DNA of 64,000 bases from Desulfonema magnum (GCF_017377395.1 NZ_CP061800.1:6407633-6471632), one strand, 5' to 3'. Positions 1 to 9,337 are shown, numbered from the stretch's first letter. Notes: generated by a model not told the origin, from the sequence alone. A program made the numbers and translations.

Positions 1-40
1 TATCGAGTGACACTGACAATTGCCAAACAAAGGAATGAAG

Positions 41-844
41 ATGAACAATGCCCATCAGAAAATCATAGACAGCCATGTGCATCTGGACCACATTCACAAA
101 AGAACCCCCCAAAGAATCAGATGGATGCAGGAACTTGGGATTATTCCGATTTCCTGGGCATTTGCCATGCACATTGAAACCCGGAGCGATTTAAAAAAAT
201 ACCTCCGAACCCAGGCAGATACAATACAGGAACTTAGCCGGAACGGTTTCAAATGTTTCTTTCTTTCCGGTATTCATCCCCGGAACATCCCCTCGGATTT
301 GAAAGCAGAGGATGTGAAAACCCTTCTGGCTCCGTTCTTAGATGATCCCCTTTGTCTGGGAATCGGCGAAATCGGTCTTGAGACCGGAACGCAGAGGGAA
401 CAGGAAATTCTGGCGGCACAGTTGGATATGGAGAAAACACTCAGACACATGGGTAAAAAATTTGGCATTCATACCCCCCGAAACAACAAGCCGGAAATCA
501 CCAAAAAACTTCTGTCGGCCCTCAGTTTGTATCCGGGAATTGAAACATTCACGGTGATTGATCATTGCACACCGGAGACCATTGACAGTGTCCTGAAAAA
601 AGGATATTGGGCAGGTGTCACCCTCAGCCCTGTCAAGGCATCTTTGAAGGATTTGGAAAAGATCGTCAGCCATCATCCTGAAGATTTACAACGCATCTTA
701 TGTAACACAGATTCCGGAACGGTTTTCTACGAAGATATTTACATGCTTTACAGGTCAGATGCCTTTCTCCCAGACATGCGGAACAAACTTACTTTTGAAA
801 ACGCATTTTATTTTTTCACGCCTGAATCATCTGAAATTTTATAA
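41..844 (+). CDS. TatD-like metal-dependent hydrolase
   Basis: Amidohydrolase-fold protein of about 267 residues, close to the usual TatD length. It begins with a DSHVHLD (HxH) metal motif, has GEIGLET in the middle (bridging Glu position), then His in GIHTPR, His in VIDHC, and a late Asp in NTDSG: the TatD metal-ligand order. TatD proteins are cytoplasmic metal-dependent nucleases or phosphoesterases; the substrate here is not known. I chose the ATG at 41 because AGGA at 31-34 gives good spacing; in-frame starts at 20 (TTG) and 35 (ATG) are too far from or too close to that site. It stands alone, with repeats on both sides. Confidence 0.8.
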   Translation: MNNAHQKIIDSHVHLDHIHKRTPQRIRWMQELGIIPISWAFAMHIETRSDLKKYLRTQADTIQELSRNGFKCFFLSGIHPRNIPSDLKAEDVKTLLAPFLDDPLCLGIGEIGLETGTQREQEILAAQLDMEKTLRHMGKKFGIHTPRNNKPEITKKLLSALSLYPGIETFTVIDHCTPETIDSVLKKGYWAGVTLSPVKASLKDLEKIVSHHPEDLQRILCNTDSGTVFYEDIYMLYRSDAFLPDMRNKLTFENAFYFFTPESSEIL

Positions 845-964
845 AAGGGTGTTAAAACAATCGCACTATTTAAAATGATATCAGATAGTTGACTGAAATC
901 TTTGTTTTGTGTAACCGATTAATTTTATTGGTTATACTCACATTGTTTTAACACCCTTTATAAG
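840..964. repeat. Inverted-repeat element after the TatD-like gene
   Basis: GGGTGTTAAAACAAT at 847-861 is matched by its reverse complement at about 943-957, with an AT-rich core of about 80 bp. The left arm begins at the stop codon of the TatD-like gene, so the element could serve as a 3' hairpin. There is no coding potential. Confidence 0.6.
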
Positions 965-1190
965 TACCAAACCATAAATCTTTTGATATTTGTCCGGAAA
1001 AGAAACCCGGTTTTGTTCCCTTCGACAAGCTCAGGGAACGGGCGGGGGCGGGGTGTCTGGTCCTTGAGATAGTTGTTGAGCCGGTCGTTGAGCCGGTCGA
1101 AACGTCGTTCCGTTCCCTTCGACACAAGCTCAGGGAACGGGCGGCCTGTCGTCGAGATGGTCGTTGAGCCTGTCGAAACGCCTTTCGCAA
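958..1190. repeat. Block of short dispersed palindromes (TTCGACAAGCTCAGGGAACG type)
   Basis: Several copies of the palindrome-forming word CTTCGACAAGCTCAGGGAAC and of GTTGAGCCGGTCG/TGTCGAAACG. The same words occur at 9375-9500. The left end (958-1002) is the reverse complement of a motif seen at 2384, 2569, 2838 and 19607 (ACTTATGGTCTGGTACTTAT), so this is an assembly of repeat modules. Minus-strand reading frames across it are repeat translations, not genes. Confidence 0.6.
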
Positions 1191-1248
1191 ACACATTTGG
1201 TAAAAACCGACAGATGATCACTCATATCAGATTTAGGAGTTAAATAAT

Positions 1249-1611
1249 ATGGAAAATCAAAAAGTTGATGCAGAAAGAAGGCAATATCCGCGTATAAGCG
1301 CATATATGGAATTTGAACTTGAGACAGAGGATGATATTATCACGGCCGAGATGATAAATCTCAGTTGCAGCGGAGCATATTGCAAAGTGAATAAACAAGT
1401 TCCTCTTATGACGCATTTTCGTATTGTTTTTCCATTAATTTACGGCAATGAGGAGCATGATGTCGAATATGTTGAATGTTCCGGAACAGTAGTGAGAGCG
1501 GAGGAGATTTTGCCCGAAGAAAATATATATAACATTGCTATTTTCTTTAATGAAATTGAAGACTCCGAGAGAAACAAGATAATGACTTTTATTGAAAGAA
1601 TTGAGAATTAA
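1249..1611 (+). CDS. PilZ-domain protein (c-di-GMP binding)
   Basis: Single-domain protein of 120 residues. The N-terminal RRQYPR gives the RxxxR motif and INLSCSGAYC matches the (D/N)xSxxG motif; together these bind cyclic di-GMP. The rest is the PilZ beta barrel ending in an EDSERNKI helix. GGAG upstream of the ATG at 1249 supports the start. PilZ proteins link c-di-GMP to motility, surface or polysaccharide output; the partner cannot be told here. The gene stands alone. Asn replaces the usual Asp of DxSxxG, a common conservative change. Confidence 0.8.
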   Translation: MENQKVDAERRQYPRISAYMEFELETEDDIITAEMINLSCSGAYCKVNKQVPLMTHFRIVFPLIYGNEEHDVEYVECSGTVVRAEEILPEENIYNIAIFFNEIEDSERNKIMTFIERIEN

Positions 1612-1654
1612 AAATTGAAAATTGAGAAGTTTGACTTGCGGCTTTCGTTTTTTT

Positions 1655-1772
1655 TGATTATAAGAAATCTGGGGGAGGCCGACCAAGCCCTGTAAGGACA
1701 GTATCTTTGCAGCAGGTTTGCAAGTCCCTGTCAAGACCTCAGGGGCGGCATATTTACAGCATGATCTGCTAA
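1655..1772 (+). repeat. Dispersed repeat, copy 1 of about 120 bp
   Basis: This stretch (with GGGGGAGGCCGACCAA and GCAGCAGGTTTGCAAG) is clearly related to the reverse complement of 34365-34490. It starts just after the PilZ gene. No reading frame is conserved between the copies, so it looks like non-coding dispersed repeat DNA. Confidence 0.55.
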
Positions 1773-1815
1773 AAAAAATCTGAAGAAATAAAACAATTGA
1801 AAAGAAAGGACCGAC

Positions 1816-2172
1816 ATGAATAAATATTTTATAAAAAAAATGAAAGATGAGAAAAAAAGAACTGACAGAGATCGTTTTGAGCGCGTTGAATCATTTCAGA
1901 ATACAAACTCATTTGTCAGCTTCAGATATTCATATAAATCAGTGTCTTCCTCCGGTGGAAAAACACATATAAAGGCGAGGCAGGAACGATTTGAAAATGG
2001 CAGGTTTGAATCAGAGGAATTCGAGGGAACAACGGACGGAGATATGTGTAATAATGCGGTGAACGATATACAGAACAGGATTTTTAATCAGATTTCCAAT
2101 TTTTTTAAACCCATGTCCTTTTTTCTGCCGTTTGCCGGGACGGAAGATAAGAAAAAAAAGGGCAGGAAATAA
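1816..2172 (+). CDS. Hypothetical basic protein
   Basis: 118 residues, not recognised. The N-terminus is very Lys/Arg-rich (KKMKDEKKRTDRDRFER), the middle is rich in Ser, Phe and Tyr, and the C-terminus ends in a basic tail (KKKKGRK). No signal peptide or convincing membrane segment. AAAGGA about 8 nt before the ATG supports translation. It lies between two repeat-rich stretches and has no operon partner. A small DNA- or RNA-associated protein is possible from the charge alone, but I assign no function. Confidence 0.5.
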   Translation: MNKYFIKKMKDEKKRTDRDRFERVESFQNTNSFVSFRYSYKSVSSSGGKTHIKARQERFENGRFESEEFEGTTDGDMCNNAVNDIQNRIFNQISNFFKPMSFFLPFAGTEDKKKKGRK

Positions 2173-2591
2173 TCAGGTTGTTTCAGCGGAGAATTTTCAG
2201 AAACGCCATAAGTCACGGAACGGCCATTACCGGTAACGCCCTGCAGGGACGACATAAGTACCTGAGCAAAAGTTTTTTATACATCTTTTTTTCCGTGAAA
2301 GGGGGAGAAACCCGGGTTTTTCCGTCACGGGCCGCGGGTCATTCCGGGGAAAAAAAGCCGGGTTTCTTTACCGGGCAAATATCGAAAACTTATGGTTAGA
2401 TACTTATTTGCAGCATTGCCGGACCGAATTTGCAAGCCCATCCGGCAATAAATGCAGGGTGGACGGCAAAGCAAATTCTTCCTGCGAAGAACGGGAAACC
2501 CGGGTTTTTCCTACGAGGAAGTAATCATCATCCCGGGAAAAAACCGGGTTTCTTTTCCGGGCAGATATCAGAAAACTTATGGTCTGGTATC

Positions 2592-2765
2592 TATAAGGAC
2601 ACTCACCCTGGGATTATCACCAAGGTATAGCGATATCGCTATACCTTTAACGCACTGAAAAACCATCATAAAATAATGATCAGCGAAGTTGTCAGCAGAT
2701 TTGGTTGACAATTTTGAATATGTGGGAATGAAAGCCGCAAGGGGATTTCCCGAAAAGAACATACC
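2592..2765 (+). repeat. 174-bp direct duplication, copy 1
   Basis: Identical by eye to 3009-3182. It contains the perfect palindrome GGTATAGCGATATCGCTATA followed by CC, and an AT-rich tail with GTTGTCAGCAGATTTGG. The two copies flank a REP-hairpin element. Confidence 0.85.
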
Positions 2766-2861
2766 GGCTTTTTGCTACGGAGAGGAGACCATCATCCTGG
2801 GAAAAAATCCGGATTTTTTTTCCCCCGGGCAGATACCGGAGAACTTATGGTCTGGTACTTA

Positions 2862-3010
2862 TACTCGATGTTCAAATTTTTTTTGTCATTCCTGCGAAAG
2901 CAGGAATCCACAGCTTCCGGAACACCGAGTCGGCCAAAAACGGATTCCTGCTTTCGGAGGAATGACAGGCTTTTTGTCCGAATCGGGTCAAAAAACTTGA
3001 TCATCGAGTA
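2862..3010. repeat. Nested inverted repeat, family B (ACTCGAT ends), copy B1
   Basis: Outer arms ACTCGATGTTCAAATTTT and its mate ending TTGATCATCGAGT enclose an inner hairpin, TCATTCCTGCGAAAGCAGGA at 2886-2906 and the mate at 2945-2966. The element is about 149 bp. The same architecture recurs at 5844, 15473, 32667 and 35290. Confidence 0.75.
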
Positions 3011-3182
3011 TAAGGACACTCACCCTGGGATTATCACCAAGGTATAGCGATATCGCTATACCTTTAACGCACTGAAAAACCATCATAAAATAATGATCAG
3101 CGAAGTTGTCAGCAGATTTGGTTGACAATTTTGAATATGTGGGAATGAAAGCCGCAAGGGGATTTCCCGAAAAGAACATACC
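3009..3182 (+). repeat. 174-bp direct duplication, copy 2
   Basis: Second copy of 2592-2765, offset by 417 bp with no difference seen. The identity implies a recent duplication or gene conversion. Confidence 0.85.
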
Positions 3183-3395
3183 TGTTGCATTTCAGGTAAT
3201 TTATTTTTTGGACAATCCCTGATCAAAAAAAACATGAAAAAAGTCATCTCTGTTCTGCGTGAAAGCGTGGTCAGATTCAGACTGAGGTGAACCAAAGTAG
3301 GATATTCCCCCCCAAAAATACTCCTTCTGCCCCATTGACTTTTTCTTCTGCTCTGTGAAATTCATAACATAACATAAAATAAAAAAACAACACCA

Positions 3396-3518
3396 TCAGC
3401 AGATCGGAAATTCGTTTCTTGCCTGGTTCAGATTTGTTTCAGATTGACAAATCTGAAACATTTTCAAGGGAGTTTCCGATTTGGCAGGAACAGTTCGGAA
3501 AAATCTTTGATCTGCTGA
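3396..3518. repeat. Nested inverted repeat, family A (TCAGCAGATC ends), copy A1
   Basis: Left arm TCAGCAGATCGGAAATT, right arm ending TTTGATCTGCTGA. Inside is a second palindrome, CAGATTTGTTTCAGATTGAC with mate CAAATCTGAAAC. It lies just upstream of the receiver-GGDEF gene, so it may sit in its 5' untranslated region. Confidence 0.7.
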
Positions 3519-3572
3519 ATATTACTTTTCCGAAATTTCCTAAACTTAACAAACACCTTGAAGGAGGTCAGG

Positions 3573-4511
3573 ATGAGGAAAGAACATATACTGATTGCAG
3601 ATAATATCCCTGAAAACATAAAAACACTCAGACAAATATTAAAAACAGATTATAAAATCACTTCTGCTGCCAATGGAAAAGACGCACTGAAGCTTGCCTT
3701 GTCGCGAAAATCCTTTGATCTGATTCTTGTAAATACGGCAATGCCCGGAACAGACGGATATGAAGTATGCAGGAGGCTGAAAGCGGACCCGAGATATCAA
3801 AAGATTCCTGTAATCCTGACAGGGGATCCGCCAGAAGAACAAGACGAGTCCCGAGGATTTGAAATGGGTGCAGCGGATTATATGAGAAAACCCTTTGGCA
3901 AAGCCATCGTAAAAGCCAGAGTTCATCTCCATTTGGAACTTATGCGATGTTGTAATATGCTGGAGGAAGTTTCATGTCTCGACGCGTTAACAGGGATTAA
4001 AAATCGCTTCCATTTTGATGAAGTCATGGCATTGGAATGGCGTCTGGCAATACGTGAAACCCATTTGTTGTCAATAATGAAAATACAGATAGATCATTTT
4101 GAAGCATTTAATAAGGAATACTCACCCAGGGCCGGTAATGAATGTCTCAGACAGGTTGCAAAAACGCTAAGTGCCTCATTAAGACGGCCCATGGATTGTG
4201 CGGCACGATACAGTAAAAATGAATTTGCGGCAATTTTGCCCAGAACAAGTTCACGAGGAGTAACTGCTGTGGCAGAGATGATGCGAAGAAATGTCGAATT
4301 GCTGAATATCCCGCATGCCCGTTCTCCGGTCTCAGATCGCGTTACCATCAGTGTGGGGAATGCCACAGCCACTCCGTCAAAAAATTTCTCATCTGATCTT
4401 TTAATAAAAGCTGCTGACGAAGCCCTGGCAGATGCAAAAACACATGGAAATCAGGTGAAATCCGTGGATTTATCTCCAAGTCTGACACTTGTGGTTCCTG
4501 AGTTTTTATAA
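3573..4511 (+). CDS. Response regulator with degenerate receiver and degenerate GGDEF domain
   Basis: About 312 residues: receiver (about 1-120) then GGDEF-type domain (about 135-300). The start at 3573 is set by GAAGGAGG. The receiver has LILVNTAMPGTDG where active receivers read LxxDxxMPGxDG, so the phospho-acceptor Asp is Asn (codon AAT); the Lys in RKPF remains. In the second domain the GGDEF signature reads SKNEF (ARYSKNEFAAILP), so diguanylate cyclase activity is unlikely. The inhibitory-site RxxD (RPMD) is kept five residues before SKNEF. The protein could therefore bind c-di-GMP rather than make it; that is inference. Confidence 0.85.
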   Translation: MRKEHILIADNIPENIKTLRQILKTDYKITSAANGKDALKLALSRKSFDLILVNTAMPGTDGYEVCRRLKADPRYQKIPVILTGDPPEEQDESRGFEMGAADYMRKPFGKAIVKARVHLHLELMRCCNMLEEVSCLDALTGIKNRFHFDEVMALEWRLAIRETHLLSIMKIQIDHFEAFNKEYSPRAGNECLRQVAKTLSASLRRPMDCAARYSKNEFAAILPRTSSRGVTAVAEMMRRNVELLNIPHARSPVSDRVTISVGNATATPSKNFSSDLLIKAADEALADAKTHGNQVKSVDLSPSLTLVVPEFL

Positions 4512-4681
4512 CAGATGCGGGCTTTATCTGAAAGTGAGAAGTGAAACATTCCGATCTCATATTCAGGCCGGCCGGTCACGGCTGTTTAAGAAAAAGACTG
4601 TCCCCCGGATAAGCATTCGGAATTCCGCGTGAACGCGGAACTCCGAACAGGACACATTATTTTAAAACCAAGTTTTTAAAA

Positions 4682-5104
4682 TCATTTGTGATATAATTTT
4701 TTCCAGGGATTCTGCCTGATTTCCTGATGATTGGCCAGCGCCAGATAAAAAGCTCCCACTGCCAATTCCGAACAGTGCGTATGATCCTCCGGCAATGTTT
4801 CCAGATAATTTGTCACCTTTTCGGGTGTGATTTCCCATGCTTCTTCCAAAGTTTTTCCCTCTGCCAGATGAGCAATGGTATTGGCGCATGCATTGGTGTT
4901 CATGCAGCCGTTCACTTCAAATGCAACGGAATAGATACATCCGTCCCGGATGGTCAGAAAGAATTCTATAGTATCACCGCAAACGCCAGTTTTTTTTCCG
5001 TGTCCATCCGGATTATTTATCCGTTCTTGTTTGTCAGTGCGAAATGCCATTTCCAAATAATGCAAAGAATGGTCTTGCCAAAAGTTTGAACTGTTTTTTT
5101 CCAT
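4682..5104 (-). CDS. NifU/IscU-like iron-sulfur scaffold domain protein
   Basis: 140 residues. The core runs GVCGDTIEFFL...VNGCMNTNACANTIAHLAEGKTLEEA...HCSELAVGAF, which follows the NifU N-terminal (IscU) fold with Cys in GVCGD, in the NGC segment and in HCSELA. These are the cluster-ligand positions of the family, which assembles Fe-S clusters in the cytoplasm. The middle Cys is embedded in NGCMNTNACAN rather than the usual GCGSAIASSS, so this is a divergent member that may not be a general scaffold. AAGGAA precedes the ATG at 5104. No cysteine desulfurase gene is adjacent. Confidence 0.75.
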   Translation of the reverse strand: MEKNSSNFWQDHSLHYLEMAFRTDKQERINNPDGHGKKTGVCGDTIEFFLTIRDGCIYSVAFEVNGCMNTNACANTIAHLAEGKTLEEAWEITPEKVTNYLETLPEDHTHCSELAVGAFYLALANHQEIRQNPWKKLYHK

Positions 5105-5290
5105 TTTATTTTCCTTGTCACATGTTGCTTTTTAACGGTCTGAAGCCTGTAATAATAAGCAACGCTCTGCGTTCATATCAGCTAAACTGAGCGATCAGCT
5201 TTCAATTTTCAGCGATGCAGTTTCAGGATGTCATGACGCAACAGGGCCATGCCCCGCAGGCAGGAGCATGACAGGTGCGGAAACACACAT

Positions 5291-5521
5291 TCAGCAGATC
5301 GAAAACATTTTATAAAAGCCTTGAAAGGGCGTGTTTATAAAGCCCGGGGCAAGGCCCCGGGTCAGTATGCAAAACAACCTGTCCGGCAAGTCCCTGAAAG
5401 GATATGTTAAAATACACCCCTCCGGGTCTGTGTGCGTTATGTCGTATTTCGGCCGGGGTCTGATCCCGGGCTGTAAAAATTGTCTTTTCAGGGCTTTTCC
5501 TGAAAGTTTTTCGATCTGCTG
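5291..5521. repeat. Nested inverted repeat, family A, copy A2
   Basis: TCAGCAGATCGAAAACATTTT at the left pairs with AAGTTTTTCGATCTGCT at the right; inside lies a second pair built from AAAGCCTTGAAAGGGC and GGGCTTTTCCTG, and from GCCCGGGGCAAGGCCCCGGG. A further outer pair, GATCAGCTTTCA near 5192 and GCTGAAAGCTGATC near 5535, makes a third shell. No gene is visible in 5105-5750. Confidence 0.7.
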
Positions 5522-5843
5522 GCAGCTGGTAATCGCTGAAAGCTGATCACCCATATTCGGTTAAAGGTAAAAAATTAATTTTCTGCTGTTCCCAATTTGC
5601 CGTCCTGACAAGCACCCGTTTGTAATTTTTTCAGTATTTTTTTTTATTTTGGTTAGTTAAAATTTATTTCAGCCATCCGGATAAAAATACTGAAAAATTT
5701 TTGTCCGGGTACTTATAAAAAATAAGGATTCGGAAAGAATAATACAAGAGCTTAATGATGATGTAAAGTCAGAAAGCAAATTGGGAATAAAAACAGAATG
5801 TGCGGATATTGTGCCGTTTCAGCCAGGAAAAAGGATGCTGACG

Positions 5844-6190
5844 CCCGATAATCAGGTTTTCCTGATCCGATCCGGTTGCACAGTTTGTCATTCCGTTCGA
5901 CGATCTGACTGAATTTGCCGAAGTCTGAACCCACGCCGAAGCCTGCAAAAGCAGGAGTCCGTTTTTGACCGATGCAGCGCTTCCGGGAGCTGTGGATTCC
6001 TGCTTTCGCAGGAATGACAAAAAAATTTGATTATCGAGGGACACGTCCGGAGGAATTTCCTGCCGGTCATATTCCGGCATATTGGCTTCAGAGGGAGGCC
6101 GGGGTGGGACTTTGGCTTATGCCCCGGTTCCGGGAGCTGCGGATTCCTGCTTTCACAGGAATGACAAAAAAATTTGATTATCGAGTGACA
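5844..6190. repeat. REP-hairpin block, family B, copy B5 with duplicated right arm
   Basis: A degenerate left arm (CCGATAATCAGGTTTTCC at 5846) and two right arms (AAATTTGATTATCGAG at 6023 and 6171) enclose GGATTCCTGCTTTCGCAGGA-type hairpins. Nothing else is visible between 5522 and 6280 except AAAGCCGGGTTTTTTT at 6222 pairing with AAAAACCCGGCTTT at 6266. That last pair lies just downstream of the kinase gene on the minus strand and could end its transcript. Confidence 0.6.
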
Positions 6191-6280
6191 CCTATTTTTT
6201 ACCGTGAAAATACATTTTGAAAAGCCGGGTTTTTTTATCTGAAAATATTTTCATGACCGGGGGCGAAAAACCCGGCTTTC

Positions 6281-9200
6281 TCATGAGCGTTTATTCAGGA
6301 TATCATAAATGATTTTAACAAGATCAGACGCTGTGACAGGCTTCAGAACAACATGTTTAATGCCTATGGAAAGAGCTTGCTCTCTGTTGACGAACTCATC
6401 GGAGTCTGAGCATAATATTATGGGAATATCAGGGCGGACAGATAATATTTCCTTAGCCAATTCCAAGCCCGTCATTTCAGCCATGGTCTGGTCCGTGACA
6501 ACAAGATCAAATCGTTCAGGAGTCTGCCTGAATAAATGCAATGCTTCACTGCTGCGTGTTTCACTGCGTACATCATATCCGAAATTTTTTAATGCGTTTT
6601 CCAGGGACTCGGCCAGGGAAATTTCATCATCTACAAGCAGAAGCGTTCCGGTTCCGGTCCGAGGGGTATAGATATACTCAGACGCGGATATCTTTTCACT
6701 CTCAATTTTGGGAAGGAATACATCAAAAACAGTCCCTTTTCCGGGTTCACTCTTCACTTCGATTATCCCGCCGATGTCGCTTAAAATTCCGTGGACAACA
6801 GCCAGTCCCATGCCAGTCCCCTGGCCCGGGGCTTTTGAGGTAAAAAAAGGATCAAATATCCTGTCCATAATCTCAGGCCGTATCCCCTCACCTGTATCTT
6901 CCACTTTTAGCATGAGGTAAGAGCCAGGTTTGATAGTTGAACCGAGGCCCGGGTTGGTATCGGAATCAAAGACCTCTTCTGTCAGGCTGACAAAGAGTGT
7001 CCCGCCGTTTTTCCGCATGGCGTAAGCCGCGTTTGTACAGAGATTAAAGATAATCTGATGAATCTGATCGGGATCCGCAAAAATGGTATCTGACGTTATT
7101 TCGATCTCCTGACGAATTTTTATGGTCGCGGGCAATGACGACCCAAGCATTTCCAGAGATTCTTTAAGAATCGGAGACACCTCTAAAGGAATCATCTCCT
7201 TTTCAGCCTCACAGCTGAACGTAAGAACTTGCTCCACAAGGTCTTTGGCGCGACACGCGGCTTTCATGGATAACTCCAGACTTTCGCAAGCCGGGATATT
7301 TCCCTGCGTTTTTTTTAAGGCAAATTCAATATTAACCATAATAGACATTAAAATCGTATTGAAGTTATAAGCAATACCTCCGGCCAATGTTCCGATGGCC
7401 TCCATTTTCTGCGTCAGGCGCATATGATTTTCCAGATGAACCTCCCGGGTCACATTCCGCATGGCAATAATGACATGAGTCATGTCTCCGTTTTCATCTG
7501 CCAGGGGGGACATGAGGAGTTCTGTCCAGACATCGGAACCGTTATGCGCAATATCCTTATGACGGCAGGAGTAGGAATTCCCGGTATTGAATACATCACG
7601 CAGTTTCCGGTTTGGTCCTCGCCGCTCGAATAATTCATGGAAGCCCGGATAAATATTGAAACAATACCGCCCAAGGACCTCATCCCGGCGACGGCCGGCA
7701 GTCACCAGAAAATCTTTGTTCACATCTGTTATTTTATGGTTTCTGTCAACAACAATGATTTCATCATGCATACTGTAAAGCAGCAAACGACAATAATTCT
7801 CGCTCTCATGCAGGGCCTTCTCTGTCCGCAACTGATCCGTAATGTCATAAAGCGATCCCTGAATACAGGCGGGTTTCCCTGAATCATCGCACACGGTGCT
7901 AATGAACTGGTGAACCCATCGTACCTGTCCGTCTTTTCGAATGATACGGTATTCTTTTCTGTTTGAATAGTTGGGAATTGAAAATAATTTTTCCGTTACA
8001 TCCGCGAGTTCAGGCTGATCTTCCGGGTGAACCACCTCATCCCATTCCGGTGTTCCGGAAAGGAAATCATCTTCTGTGTAGCCAGTAATTTCTTCCACGG
8101 CTCCATGTAAAAACTGAGGGGCAAAATTCATATCTCTCCGAAAGGCAATTCCCTGGAAATTCTGGACAAATGAACGGTAACGTTCCTCACTTTCCCTGAG
8201 CGCCTCTTCTGTCTGCTCCCGCTCAATAATGTCTTTTTTTAAGGCTTTGTTCACATTTGCCAACTGATCCGTCTGTTCCTCAAGCTTTGTCACTATTCTG
8301 TCGAACCCTGTTGCAAGTGTGCCGATTTCATCCCTGCTGCTGATTGAGACACGCGCTGAAAGATCACCGGTTTCTCCCACAGAAAGAATGTTATTTGTCA
8401 GATGCTTTATGGGCCTGAGAATGATCTGATGGATCAGAAATATCAGCAAAATAATTAATGCGAACAGCATTCCTGTTTCCAAAATCAGCGCGTAATGCAC
8501 AGCCCCGAGCCCTTTCTCGGAAATGCTTTTGTGAATTCTTGACTGAACCAGAAAACCAGTCTCACCTCTGATATCAGGAAAGGTTGTGTAAACCAGTAAA
8601 TGAGCATCATCCTCATTTCGGATTAAATACGGAGATTCCTCCGTAATAAGTTTTGGTACATCTCTTACGGTCTCAGACATCGAACCCGCCTGAATTGGAA
8701 AAATCCGGAAATCCGCCCGGACCTGTTCGACGAGCATCTTGACAATGTTATCGTTCAGAAATCGCCCTGTTATAAGGGTTCCGGGAACGGGTCCTTCATT
8801 ATTCCTGGTAAGAAGGGGCCGGGACGCAACCATCATGATTCCTTTTTGGGTCATAAGCAGTCCGGAAACAGAGCGTTCTGCCGGCGATTTCTTTTCAGCA
8901 GGACAGAGTGAGAACAGAGGATGGTTTTCAGGGAAAAAATCTTTTGGAAAATCAGTAAGCTGTATGATTGTTTCTTTTTCCGAATCATACGCCTCTCCCC
9001 ACAGGACTTTGCCTTCCTTATTACAAATACAGATAAGGTTCACCTCATTGTCTGTAAATAATGTCAAAGGTAAGTTGTCCTCAGCATAATCACGGGACGG
9101 GGTCTCAGCAAACGTATGTATTTTATCCCACGCGGACCAGTCATGGCAAAGGGAATCAAGATGATGAATCTCTTTTTTGACGGCCCGCACGGCCCGCTCC

Positions 9201-9337
9201 GAATGCTTCTGAGCTTCATCACGTTCAATCTCCTGAAAATTCGGTAAGATAATGAAGTGGTCAAGGAGAACATTCATAATGCCATACAAAACAAAAAAAA
9301 GCATTAAAATTAGTATAAATTTTGATTTCAATGACAT
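6281..9337 (-). CDS. Hybrid sensor kinase with CHASE4, HAMP, two PAS, kinase core and receiver; His replaced by Tyr
   Basis: About 1018 residues. Start at 9337 chosen for TTAGGAT about 8 nt upstream. Order: N-terminal membrane segment, CHASE4-like extracytoplasmic domain (DSLCHDWSAWDKI...), second membrane segment (about 290-315), HAMP, two PAS domains (about 400-640), dimerisation helix, HATPase (N box NLCTNAAYAM, DTGEGI, GTGMGLAVVHG), then a C-terminal receiver with an intact phospho-acceptor (LVVTDQTM) and Lys (LKP). The dimerisation motif reads GTLAGGIAYNFNT where the family has GTLAGGIAHDFNN; the DNA shows TAT for the His codon. A canonical autokinase is therefore unlikely, although the ATP-binding site looks intact. 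Confidence 0.9.
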   Translation of the reverse strand: MSLKSKFILILMLFFVLYGIMNVLLDHFIILPNFQEIERDEAQKHSERAVRAVKKEIHHLDSLCHDWSAWDKIHTFAETPSRDYAEDNLPLTLFTDNEVNLICICNKEGKVLWGEAYDSEKETIIQLTDFPKDFFPENHPLFSLCPAEKKSPAERSVSGLLMTQKGIMMVASRPLLTRNNEGPVPGTLITGRFLNDNIVKMLVEQVRADFRIFPIQAGSMSETVRDVPKLITEESPYLIRNEDDAHLLVYTTFPDIRGETGFLVQSRIHKSISEKGLGAVHYALILETGMLFALIILLIFLIHQIILRPIKHLTNNILSVGETGDLSARVSISSRDEIGTLATGFDRIVTKLEEQTDQLANVNKALKKDIIEREQTEEALRESEERYRSFVQNFQGIAFRRDMNFAPQFLHGAVEEITGYTEDDFLSGTPEWDEVVHPEDQPELADVTEKLFSIPNYSNRKEYRIIRKDGQVRWVHQFISTVCDDSGKPACIQGSLYDITDQLRTEKALHESENYCRLLLYSMHDEIIVVDRNHKITDVNKDFLVTAGRRRDEVLGRYCFNIYPGFHELFERRGPNRKLRDVFNTGNSYSCRHKDIAHNGSDVWTELLMSPLADENGDMTHVIIAMRNVTREVHLENHMRLTQKMEAIGTLAGGIAYNFNTILMSIMVNIEFALKKTQGNIPACESLELSMKAACRAKDLVEQVLTFSCEAEKEMIPLEVSPILKESLEMLGSSLPATIKIRQEIEITSDTIFADPDQIHQIIFNLCTNAAYAMRKNGGTLFVSLTEEVFDSDTNPGLGSTIKPGSYLMLKVEDTGEGIRPEIMDRIFDPFFTSKAPGQGTGMGLAVVHGILSDIGGIIEVKSEPGKGTVFDVFLPKIESEKISASEYIYTPRTGTGTLLLVDDEISLAESLENALKNFGYDVRSETRSSEALHLFRQTPERFDLVVTDQTMAEMTGLELAKEILSVRPDIPIILCSDSDEFVNREQALSIGIKHVVLKPVTASDLVKIIYDILNKRS

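Larger units (their letters stand above)
2173..3395. repeat. Gene-free mosaic of palindromic repeats
   Basis: About 1.2 kb with no convincing gene. It is assembled from AAACCCGGGTTTTT/AAACCGGGTTTCTT palindromes (2305-2370, 2500-2560, 2800-2830), the module ACTTATGGTCTGGTACTTAT (near 2384, 2569, 2843), a REP-like CATTCCTGCGAAAGCAGG hairpin (2886-2966), and two identical 174-bp copies listed separately. Short ORFs here follow the repeats and lack ribosome binding sites. Confidence 0.7.

Noticed and set aside
338-676. 112-residue minus-strand ORF inside the TatD-like gene
   Set aside because: Shadow of a well-supported gene on the other strand.
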